Shown here: positions 54,114 through 61,653 of the stretch, in pieces | Numbering within the stretch: the first letter of the stretch is position 1 | Layout: every line of letters starts with the position of its first letter | DNA from: Daejeonella lutea | Lineage (GTDB): Bacteria > Bacteroidota > Bacteroidia > Sphingobacteriales > Sphingobacteriaceae | Direction: 5' to 3' | Assembly: GCF_900168015.1 (NCBI RefSeq) | Contig: NZ_FUYR01000001.1 | Coordinates: 1,734,943 to 1,798,942 of the forward strand | Length of the DNA stretch: 64,000 nucleotides | The notes under the pieces: model-generated | Database searches by the model: none | What the model saw: only the letters and a program-made list of their open reading frames with translations | What the model was told of the DNA's origin: nothing | Program-made: the position numbers and the translations under genes

Positions 54114-54529
54114 AGGCAGGGAATTAAAAAATTGTCAAGCTTAAAATTATGTGCCTCGGCACTAAGCGATGCAAATTATGAACGTAACTAAAAATCCCAT
54201 CCAGGGCGATTTCATTGAAATAACAAGAATTTTTAGAACTTGTTTTTAGACGGGTATAATCAGATCGACCGCTCATATGTAAACGAGAGCTCGATATATG
54301 CCGTTATTTACTGCTTATTCGAACAAACTGCTTTCAAACAGATCAAATACTTGCAAGTCTCTACGTTTAACTACCGACTAGTCAACTACTCGATCGGAAT
54401 AGTTGGCCGTCTGCATTATATAACCAACTAGACTAACAATTTCGGTTAACGATTGTTAACAAGCTGAATCGCTTACAACTTTTTGTTGTGAGATTGATAG
54501 GTCATCCCCAAAATACCAGATCATATTAT
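54114..54529. other. Intergenic stretch without a recognised gene
   Basis: About 415 AT-rich bases lie between the divergent lipoprotein gene and the histidine kinase. A TTG-started frame at 54240-54431 is judged spurious. A partly palindromic patch near 54378-54430 (CGACTAGTCAACTACTCGATCG, then a second GTTGG/CCAAC pair) may be regulatory, but I can show no more. Confidence 0.4.
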
Positions 54530-56002
54530 ATGCTGCAAAACCTGCCCTCCACACTTTCCCCAGAAGAAAGACAATCTATGCTGGCGGCGATTATTGATAC
54601 TTCCGACGATACGATTATCAGCAAAACGCTTCAAGGGGTTATCACGAGCTGGAATAAGTCGGCGGAGAGAATGTTTGGCTATACTGAGGCGGAAGCTGTT
54701 GGGCAGCACATTTCGCTGATTATTCCTAAAGACAGGTTAAACGAAGAAGACCTGATTATAAGACAGGTTTCTCAAGGTACTAAAATCGACCATTTCGAAA
54801 CAGTACGGCTTGCAAAATCGGGAAAGGAAGTGCTGATATCATTATCTGTATCACCTATACACGACGCAAATGGGAAGGTGATTGGTGCCTCGAAGATCGC
54901 GCGTGACATTGCAGATAAAACCGTAGCCAGCGAAAGGCAGGCGAAGCTGGCAGCGATTGTAGATAGTTCGGATGATACGATCCTGAGCAAAACGTTGGAG
55001 GGGATAATCACCAGCTGGAATAAAGCCGCGGAAAAGATGTTCGGCTATACGGAACATGAAATTATAGGGAAGCATATTTCGACCCTTATACCTGAGGAAA
55101 GGATCAGGGAAGAAGATTATATAATCGGCAAGATTAAACAAGGAAATAAAGTCGACCATTTCGAAACTTACAGGCGGCATAAGAATGGCAAACTGATACC
55201 TATCTCCCTTTCCGTTTCGCCCATAATCATTGACGGCCAAATTATTGGGGCGGCAAAAATAGCCCGGGATGTTACGGTCGAGGTCGAGGCAAAGAAAGAA
55301 GCGGAAAGATTGTATCAGGAGATTAAATCGCTGAATTCCAAGAAAGATGAGTTTATCGGCCTGGCGAGCCACGAGCTAAAAACCCCGCTGACATCTATCT
55401 CGGCTTATCTTCAGATTCTTGACCGGGTGATTACGGAAGAAAAGCCAAAAATGTTCCTTACAAAAACACTGCAGCAGGTAAGCAAACTGTCATCACTGGT
55501 AAACGATCTCCTGGATGTATCAAAGATCGAATCCGGGCAGCTGCACCTGACAAAAACTCATGTTAATATCAGAGAAGTTTTGGATGACGCTATTCAATTA
55601 CTAGAACATTCCAACACTACCCATAGAATTAAGGTTCATTCAGATGGTATTCAGTTAACCATCAATGCCGATGCCCACCGGATAGAGCAAGCCCTGGTTA
55701 ACCTGATGACCAATGCTATCAAATATTCACCTAAAGCAGACGTGATCGAGGTTTCACTGCATCATGAGAATGATCAGGTGATAATTGGCATCAAAGACTA
55801 TGGCATAGGAATATCAGAAGATAAGCTTAAGCATGTTTTCGGCCGCTTTTACAGGGCAGAAGATGATCCAAATATATCAGGCTTAGGTATAGGCCTGTAC
55901 CTCACTCACCAGATTATCCAGCGGCATGAAGGTAAGATATGGGCCGAAAGCAAACCCGGCGAAGGAAGCACGTTTTGGGTAAGTTTGCCTGCGGAAGTCT
56001 GA
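54530..56002 (+). CDS. PAS-PAS sensor histidine kinase
   Basis: A cytoplasmic kinase of 490 residues from the ATG at 54530 (MLQNLPSTLSPEERQS); the in-frame GTG at 54488 is less likely. Two PAS domains (about residues 15-130 and 138-255) are near copies: both carry SDDTI(I/L)SKTL, ITSWNK, AE(R/K)MFGYTE and DHFET, so a tandem duplication is evident. HisKA has the phospho-His in ASHELKTPLTSISAY; HATPase has NLMTNAIKYS, DYGIGIS and GLGIGLYL. The final codons (GAAGTCTGA) are the first unit of a tandem-repeat tract. Confidence 0.95.
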   Translation: MLQNLPSTLSPEERQSMLAAIIDTSDDTIISKTLQGVITSWNKSAERMFGYTEAEAVGQHISLIIPKDRLNEEDLIIRQVSQGTKIDHFETVRLAKSGKEVLISLSVSPIHDANGKVIGASKIARDIADKTVASERQAKLAAIVDSSDDTILSKTLEGIITSWNKAAEKMFGYTEHEIIGKHISTLIPEERIREEDYIIGKIKQGNKVDHFETYRRHKNGKLIPISLSVSPIIIDGQIIGAAKIARDVTVEVEAKKEAERLYQEIKSLNSKKDEFIGLASHELKTPLTSISAYLQILDRVITEEKPKMFLTKTLQQVSKLSSLVNDLLDVSKIESGQLHLTKTHVNIREVLDDAIQLLEHSNTTHRIKVHSDGIQLTINADAHRIEQALVNLMTNAIKYSPKADVIEVSLHHENDQVIIGIKDYGIGISEDKLKHVFGRFYRAEDDPNISGLGIGLYLTHQIIQRHEGKIWAESKPGEGSTFWVSLPAEV

Positions 56003-56136
56003 GGTCGGAAGTCGGAAGTCGGAGGTCGGAGGTCGGATGTCAGATGTCAAAAGCTACCGACAGGGAGTCTGGGTCCACTTTCACCTTTCAACTGTCACCC
56101 GTCAACCGTAAACTGTCAACCGTCAACCGTCAACTC
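55993..56136. repeat. Composite tandem repeat between convergent genes
   Basis: The first part (55993-56050) has seven or more copies of GGAAGTC/GGAGGTC. The second (56086-56136) has imperfect copies of CAACCGTCAACTGT. The tract contains the TGA stop of the kinase at its left end and, on the minus strand, the TGA stop of the SRPBCC gene at its right end. An inverted copy with the same two parts is at 26946-27103. Confidence 0.88.
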
Positions 56137-56578
56137 TCTCCGAAATTTCCTTCACAATTTCCAACCCCTTACCAAACCCATCTGTCATCATTTTTTCCCA
56201 CTCTTTTAGGGTTTCTACCTGTACAGTCAGGGTGGTAGTTCCATTGTTTTCGGTCAGATGATACGATTCCAGAGAGCCTGCCCAGTTTAGTACCTTTTCG
56301 CTGGTGGTATCTTCAACACCTTTTATTATTTCTCCCAAATGCTGGAATACAACATCAGTAGGTTCGTTCATGCTTTTGATCGTGCTGATCATTCCATTGC
56401 CTTCCTTGTCCGAAAAGATCGTTCTGCCTCCTACTTGCCAGTCGCTGGTCATTGCAGAACCGGTTCCGTTCGGGTTAAATGATTCAGTCCACCGGGCATA
56501 GCTTTCTTCATTCCAAAGAGCTTTCCATACTTTTTGTGCCGGAGCATTGATTTCCTTAGTGAATTTTAACTTTTCCAT
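56123..56578 (-). CDS. SRPBCC/AHSA1-type protein
   Basis: A 151-residue START-like protein that presents a hydrophobic pocket (activator of Hsp90 ATPase homologue 1-like). The N-terminal FTKEINAPAQKVWKALWNEESYARWTE and the region SAMTSDWQVGGRTIFSD are characteristic, as is the terminal helix EWEKMMTDGFGKGLE. Substrate unknown. The last five residues (ERVDG) and stop are encoded by the tandem repeat at 56086-56136. Confidence 0.93.
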   Translation of the reverse strand: MEKLKFTKEINAPAQKVWKALWNEESYARWTESFNPNGTGSAMTSDWQVGGRTIFSDKEGNGMISTIKSMNEPTDVVFQHLGEIIKGVEDTTSEKVLNWAGSLESYHLTENNGTTTLTVQVETLKEWEKMMTDGFGKGLEIVKEISERVDG

Positions 56579-56585
56579 GGTCGAG

Positions 56586-56612
56586 TATTTAGGTATTAGG
56601 TATTAGGTAATG
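56586..56612. repeat. Short tandem repeat, (TATTAGG)n
   Basis: About three copies of TATTTAGG/TATTAGG lie immediately upstream of the SRPBCC start, so in the 5' leader of that gene on the minus strand. Confidence 0.75.
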
Positions 56613-56706
56613 AACAAAAATAACAGATTAGGGTTCAGGAGATGAGGCTTAAAAGAGACAAAATTAGGGGGAGATTGCGACTAAGGGATTTATTGGGTGG
56701 AAGGAC

Positions 56707-56733
56707 GAATTGAGAATGGAGAATGGAGAAATG
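56707..56733. repeat. Short tandem repeat, (GAGAATG)n
   Basis: About three copies of TGAGAATGGAGAATGGAGAAATG, 53 bases upstream of the membrane-protein start. Confidence 0.7.
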
Positions 56734-56785
56734 CGGGGGTAATATGTAATTTAAAAATTCTGTAACTTCAGGGAAAAAGAACTGC

Positions 56786-57193
56786 ATGGATGCCAATCAA
56801 AAAACACTGCCAGTCTGGATCCTGATCGTATCGGGGTTTTTCGCCTTAATGGAAATTTTCGCTGCATTCGCACTCTGCTTGTCGCCTGAATCTATTACAG
56901 AAAAAGTGGATCTCGGTGCGTCGGGTGTTCTTTATCTGATATATATGTGGGCTGCCCGGCAATTTGCGCTGGGTGTTATTTTAGCGTACTCCACCTATAA
57001 AAAATCGGTTCCAATGCTTACCATCAGTTATATTTTCCTCCTGGTTATGTTTATCGGGGATGCGATAATTGGAACGCTCGAAAAAGAGAATTCAATGATT
57101 ATCGCCTCGGTATTGATGTGTGTTATTTCGTCTGGGATGCTGTATGTGTTGGATAAGGGAGGTCGGAGGTCTGAGGTAGGAAGTAGGAAGTAA
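56786..57193 (+). CDS. Four-helix membrane protein, unknown function
   Basis: A 135-residue protein with transmembrane segments at about residues 9-30, 47-68, 73-96 and 102-121, resembling DUF4267/DUF4345-type proteins (YMWAARQFALGVILAY). No catalytic motif is visible. The C-terminal tail GGRRSEVGSRK and the stop codon are encoded by a GGTCGGAGGTC-type tandem repeat, so the native end has probably been replaced. Confidence 0.82.
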   Translation: MDANQKTLPVWILIVSGFFALMEIFAAFALCLSPESITEKVDLGASGVLYLIYMWAARQFALGVILAYSTYKKSVPMLTISYIFLLVMFIGDAIIGTLEKENSMIIASVLMCVISSGMLYVLDKGGRRSEVGSRK

Positions 57194-57250
57194 GAAGTAA
57201 GAAGTAGGAGGTATGAGGTATGAGGTATCAGGAGTCAGGTATCAGGAGCT
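57157..57250. repeat. Tandem repeat tract, (GGAGGTC/GGAAGTA)-like
   Basis: About twelve degenerate 7-base units, from GGAGGTCGGAGGTCTGAGG through GGAAGTAGGAAGTAAGAAG to GAGGTATGAGGTATCAGGAG. It begins inside the membrane-protein gene and supplies its stop. Confidence 0.85.
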
Positions 57251-57273
57251 GAAATTGATTAGAATGCAAATAA

Positions 57274-57319
57274 TAAAAAAGGTCGTTTATGCACAACGCG
57301 ATGGCTGCGATAAACGACC
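57274..57319 (-). terminator. Rho-independent terminator after the repeat-rich secreted protein
   Basis: A 10-bp perfect stem (GGTCGTTTAT with ATAAACGACC) around a 19-base loop, with a T run on the minus strand, 21 bases past the stop codon at 57340. Confidence 0.85.
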
Positions 57320-57339
57320 CTGAAATTCCATGCCTGATT

Positions 57340-58179
57340 CTATTTATTCGTTGCCGGTCCTGAACTTACCACCCGGGAGTTCAAAATTTTACCTGCTGAG
57401 TCGAGCGTGTACTCAAGTACTGCGCCGGTAGTATCGCGAACCCGTTTTACTACATTGCCAGCGGCATTTGTAGTCTGACTGATAACCGGTAAATCGAGCA
57501 GTTTACCCACGTTATTTGAGCTTACAACTTTACCGGTGGTGTCCAGTGTTTTTTCAACGATATTTCCTGTTGTGTCAAGAGTACGCTGAACAGTCTGACC
57601 GAGGGTGTTGATGGTCTGACTTAATACACCTCCGGGCGCTAAAGCTGTATTAGCAACACCGCCTACTGTATTTACAGTGTTATCAACGGTTTGAAGCAAT
57701 TGAGTAACTAGTTGCGGGTTGTTATCTAAAGTGGTCAGGGTCTTGTCAATAATTGCTCTCACATTATCCAGTCGGACCACAAGCAATACGCTCGCCTGAA
57801 CGCCTTTTATCCCAATTTTTACTTTATCGATCCCCACATCCACACCAGCTTTAAGCTGCACCAGGCTTGCAACGCGCGCATCCAGTGAAAGATTGGCTTT
57901 TAAATTCTCCACCTCAACAGTGATCTCATCTACTGAAAGATGGGGAACATCCAGCAAAACATCAGGCTGATCTGAGCCTATTGGGTCAGTTGGCCTATAG
58001 GGACTTGTTGGAATAGTCTGCCTTTGGGCCCTTGGCACATTGGTTTGAGAGGAAGTTGTAACGGATGTGTTTCGGTCGCCCCTGGTATTTGTTCTTCGGG
58101 TAGTCGTGTCCTGCTGGGCAAACCCGGGTAAAGCACAGAGCAGCAAAATTAGTGTGCAGTAGTTGGTTAATAGTTTCAT
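57340..58179 (-). CDS. Secreted repeat-containing hypothetical protein
   Basis: The ATG at 58179 gives a signal peptide (MKLLTNYCTLILLLCALPGFAQ). A Thr/Arg/Pro-rich linker (about residues 20-70) leads to a region of about 190 residues with amphipathic, beta-like repeats. Units such as TVDNTVNTVGGVAN, TLDTTGNIVEKTLDTTGKVV and RDTTGAVLEYTLDSAGKIL recur every 10-13 residues. No enzyme motif is visible. It resembles repeat spacers in envelope proteins. A single gene with its own terminator; the 230 bases upstream contain nothing recognised. Confidence 0.8.
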   Translation of the reverse strand: MKLLTNYCTLILLLCALPGFAQQDTTTRRTNTRGDRNTSVTTSSQTNVPRAQRQTIPTSPYRPTDPIGSDQPDVLLDVPHLSVDEITVEVENLKANLSLDARVASLVQLKAGVDVGIDKVKIGIKGVQASVLLVVRLDNVRAIIDKTLTTLDNNPQLVTQLLQTVDNTVNTVGGVANTALAPGGVLSQTINTLGQTVQRTLDTTGNIVEKTLDTTGKVVSSNNVGKLLDLPVISQTTNAAGNVVKRVRDTTGAVLEYTLDSAGKILNSRVVSSGPATNK

Positions 58180-58413
58180 AGCATTAGTTTCAGTTAGTTT
58201 AGATGAATTACAACAGGACATGATGGATTGTTTTAATTCTTATGAGCACTTCACGGCTTTTTTTAAAAACAAGTATTAATTCTTGAAGGTCCCAATTTAC
58301 AGTAAATGCAAATCTTAACTTACAATTAATTTTCTTGTGAAAATAAAAATTAGTTCGGTAAAGTAGACTTCGGGTTAGTTTTGAAAAGTCAAAATGGTGT
58401 CAGTGCCGTGCTT

Positions 58414-60585
58414 TCACCGGAACAGCAATGCAGCCGGCAGAGGAATTTTTTCACCTCCATATTTCTGAATGCTGACTTTCAAATGATTACCGCCCCCGCT
58501 ATCGTAATAGCTTAAGTTGATCTTATGAAGCCCTTTCTTTAGCGCAATGCTTCCCTCAGGTTTCTTCTCGGGGCCGTCATTCAGGGCGATCAGTTTATCA
58601 TTAATCATCAGCTTGCTCCCATCATCAGAATCAAGGAAAAAAGTGTAGATCCCGTCGGACTCAATGCTAAGGTAACCCGCAAAGCGAAATGCAAACTTTT
58701 CAGCCCGCTGCTTTTGGGTAAGCGAGAATTCCCCTGCTGTACCTGTGATCTTAGCAGCGCCCTGGTCAGCACTTTCCATTGTTATTTTTCCTTCCGGCTC
58801 AATGTATTCGTAGGCTATGCCAGGTTTAACTGTAGCACGCAAAGCGCTGTTCCAGGTGTATAGCTTTGCATCAGCATTGCTTACCTTACTATCAAGCATG
58901 CCTGCCTTTGCCGCAATAGCTTTAATAGTGCCTTGTGCGTTTAAGGCAAATGGTTTTGAATACCTTGTAGACGAGGTGGATGGTTCGCTTCCATCAAGGG
59001 TATAAAAGATTTCTGATCCGGGTTCGGCAGTAATATTTACCTCAGCTTTTAGCGATTTATTATTTTGTAAAACTGAAATGGATGGCCGCTTTGCAAATGC
59101 CCCGAAATCTGTTAATCTGATAACGAACGCATAGGGTGCTTTCACGGTATTCGGGTCATACTCGGGCAAGCTTATTTCGGTCCCGCTCCCATCGACTCTA
59201 AAAGTCAAATCTGATCCGGAATTTAACAGCCTGGCTTTTACCTGCTGACCGAGCTGCACATCCTTCAATGTAATTTTCTTCGAAGAAGGATATTTTGGGA
59301 GGATCGCGTATAAGGTATTGCTAGTTGGATTGTAGGTATAAAACACCTCCTTCACTGCATAGCCCAAATCCGGATCCACGGTGATCTTCATCATGTAATC
59401 GTTGGTGGTTTTCCAGTCGCCCTCGACTTTTTTCGCCACATAATTGCGGTTGCCCTCGCTCCACTGTGAGGGTGTTTTCCATCTAACTGTATTATAAATC
59501 GCTTCATTATTAACCTTCATCCAGTCGCCAATCTGCAGCAAGCGCTCCTGCATGATCGGCGGTATTTTCCCATGTTCATCAGGACCGATATCGAGCAGGA
59601 AGTTCCCGCCACGACTAACCTTATCAACGAGGGATATGACAAGCGACTGCGTTGAAGTATAATCCCAGGCATCCTCTTCCCTGTTGTAGCCATAGGAATA
59701 GCCAATTCCCCGGCTTTCCTCCCATGGGTGATCTTCAAAATCCAGATCGGGCTGGTATTCCGGACTGTAGACAGCGCCATGATTAAAGCGCACGCCCGAC
59801 CCCCAACGGTCGATGGTTACCACCGAATTTTTCACCGGGCTGTCGTTATAAAGCCATGCGAGGAACTGTTCCGATTTCCACCGTTCAGCAGGCAGATCCC
59901 ACTCGCCGTCTGTCCAGAAAACTTCGGGCTTATAGGTGTTTACCAGTTCTTTCATCTGAGGCCACATGTGAGTATCTATATACTTGTCTTTATCAGTTTT
60001 CCAAAGCGGGTTGAACCATTCATACAATGAATAGTACATTCCCGGCCGCACTGAAGTTTTACGTAATGCGGTAAACAAATCGCCCAGGAGGTCACGCTTC
60101 GGACCAGAGCTCACAGAGTTCCAGGGAAAGCCCCAGGTTCTGTCGGCTTCTTTACTCGGCCAGAGCGCGTAACCATCATGGTGTTTGGAGGTCAGCACCA
60201 CATATTTTGCGCCTGAGCTTTCAATAAGATTAGCCCAGTCATCTGGATTATATAATTCGGCTTTGAAATCGCTTGCCAGATCGTAATAGGTCCTGTCGCC
60301 AAACTTCTTTTTGTGAAATTCCTGCCGTGCTTTGTCGGTCGTTTGCAAACCTTGCTGGTACCATTCGGCATAATTCCCTTTGGTGCTCCAGCCGGGCACT
60401 GAATACACACCCCAGTGAATGAAGATCCCGAACTTACTTTGGGTGTACCATTCAGGCACCGTGCGTTTATCCAGGCTCTGCCAGTTCGGCTGGTATTGCT
60501 GAGCTTTCGCCAATCCAGCATTGAGCATTAGACACAGCAGAATTAGCAGTAAACAAGTGGATGATTTTTTTGAGCTTCCAGTCAT
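58414..60585 (-). CDS. GH29 alpha-L-fucosidase with FN3-like and PA14 domains
   Basis: It hydrolyses alpha-L-fucosides from glycans outside the cytoplasm; the signal region ends near residue 29 (GLAKAQ). The catalytic barrel occupies about residues 35-380 with WYTQSKFGIFIHWGVYSVP, SKHHDGYALW and the nucleophile Asp in VFWTDGEWD. A chitobiase-like beta domain (about 510-590, EIFYTLDGSEPSTSS) and a PA14-type carbohydrate-binding domain (about 610-715, YTFFLDSDDGSKLMIND) follow. It is not in an obvious operon, with 75 bases to apbE. Confidence 0.94.
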   Translation of the reverse strand: MTGSSKKSSTCLLLILLCLMLNAGLAKAQQYQPNWQSLDKRTVPEWYTQSKFGIFIHWGVYSVPGWSTKGNYAEWYQQGLQTTDKARQEFHKKKFGDRTYYDLASDFKAELYNPDDWANLIESSGAKYVVLTSKHHDGYALWPSKEADRTWGFPWNSVSSGPKRDLLGDLFTALRKTSVRPGMYYSLYEWFNPLWKTDKDKYIDTHMWPQMKELVNTYKPEVFWTDGEWDLPAERWKSEQFLAWLYNDSPVKNSVVTIDRWGSGVRFNHGAVYSPEYQPDLDFEDHPWEESRGIGYSYGYNREEDAWDYTSTQSLVISLVDKVSRGGNFLLDIGPDEHGKIPPIMQERLLQIGDWMKVNNEAIYNTVRWKTPSQWSEGNRNYVAKKVEGDWKTTNDYMMKITVDPDLGYAVKEVFYTYNPTSNTLYAILPKYPSSKKITLKDVQLGQQVKARLLNSGSDLTFRVDGSGTEISLPEYDPNTVKAPYAFVIRLTDFGAFAKRPSISVLQNNKSLKAEVNITAEPGSEIFYTLDGSEPSTSSTRYSKPFALNAQGTIKAIAAKAGMLDSKVSNADAKLYTWNSALRATVKPGIAYEYIEPEGKITMESADQGAAKITGTAGEFSLTQKQRAEKFAFRFAGYLSIESDGIYTFFLDSDDGSKLMINDKLIALNDGPEKKPEGSIALKKGLHKINLSYYDSGGGNHLKVSIQKYGGEKIPLPAALLFR

Positions 60586-60659
60586 TTTTCTAGGTTTTGT
60601 TAAAGCAATATACCGAAGGATTCGATAATTACACTCCCAACAAAGATGGAATTTGAATT

Positions 60660-61652
60660 TTATTGAAGACGATCAACTGTTTCGATCTTCATGCCCCTGG
60701 TGGTGGTAACTTTTCCTTTATCACTGACAAAAATCCCGCGATATTTTGGAAAGTACCTTAAAAGCCTTAAACCTCTTCTCTTTCCAAGCACCATTATAGA
60801 CGTGCTCAGGCCATTTGCAAATTCGGCACTCGGGCCAACAATGGTCACGCTTGACAAGCCGCTTACCGGGTATCCTGTTTTCGGGTTGATGATATGGGCG
60901 TATCGCTTTCCGTTGAATACCACGTACTTTTCGTAACTGCCCGAAGTTACCGCAGCTTTTTCTTCCAGCGGAAGGATTGCAAAAAGCTCATTATCGTCAA
61001 CCGGGTTTGTTACTCCTATCTTCCAGCTATCTCCATTAGGGTGCCGGCCCCAGGTGTTCATATCGCCCGATCCATTCACAATACCTGCGGTGACGCCCTT
61101 AGCCTTCATCATGTTGCGGCATTGATCTGCCGCGTAGCCTTCGCCCAGCGCACCAAAACCGATTTTCATGCCCGGCAGCTTCAAAAATACGGTGCTGTTT
61201 TCCCTGTCGAGAATAATGTTTTTATAACCCACCTTTTCCACCGATCTTCTGATTGCTTCAGGTGCCGGCATTTCTTTCATGGAACCATCGAACTTCCAGA
61301 TCCTGTCCATGGCTGCAAAGCTAATATCGAAAGCTCCATCGGTTATCCTGGAGAGATAGAGAGCTCGTTCAGTCAGCTCGAAAACTTCGCGGTCGACTTT
61401 TACTGGTCTAATACCGGCGTTCCTGTTAATCTCCGAGACCTGGGTTTGCGGCCGCCAGTCTGATATCAGATTTTCTATCCGGTCCACTTCGGCTATTACG
61501 GTATCAATGTATCTCTCCGCCAGGGCGCTGTCTTTGGCAACAATGGTGATATCAAAGCGGCTCCCCATCAGGCGAACGGCCCTGCTTTGCAAAACCTGGG
61601 CGCTGCCGTTGAAAGCAAGGAATAAGAATATAATGATCAGAATCCGTTTCAT
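60660..61652 (-). CDS. apbE: FAD:protein FMN transferase (ApbE)
   Basis: It attaches FMN covalently to Ser/Thr of target proteins in the periplasm, from FAD. The signal (MKRILIIIFLFLAFNGSAQ) and the family blocks are present: MGSRFDI, GAFDISFAAMDRIW, GFGALGEGYAAD, VNGSGDMNTWG and AHIINPKTGYPV. It begins one base after the stop of the PepSY-flavoprotein gene, so the two are co-translated. No S/T-G-A-S/T flavinylation motif was noticed in the adjacent flavoprotein, so the target may lie elsewhere. Confidence 0.95.
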   Translation of the reverse strand: MKRILIIIFLFLAFNGSAQVLQSRAVRLMGSRFDITIVAKDSALAERYIDTVIAEVDRIENLISDWRPQTQVSEINRNAGIRPVKVDREVFELTERALYLSRITDGAFDISFAAMDRIWKFDGSMKEMPAPEAIRRSVEKVGYKNIILDRENSTVFLKLPGMKIGFGALGEGYAADQCRNMMKAKGVTAGIVNGSGDMNTWGRHPNGDSWKIGVTNPVDDNELFAILPLEEKAAVTSGSYEKYVVFNGKRYAHIINPKTGYPVSGLSSVTIVGPSAEFANGLSTSIMVLGKRRGLRLLRYFPKYRGIFVSDKGKVTTTRGMKIETVDRLQ

Positions 61653-61653
61653 T

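Noticed and set aside
54240-54431. A 63-codon frame upstream of the second histidine kinase
   Set aside because: It begins with TTG, has no family resemblance, and its composition is that of AT-rich spacer DNA.
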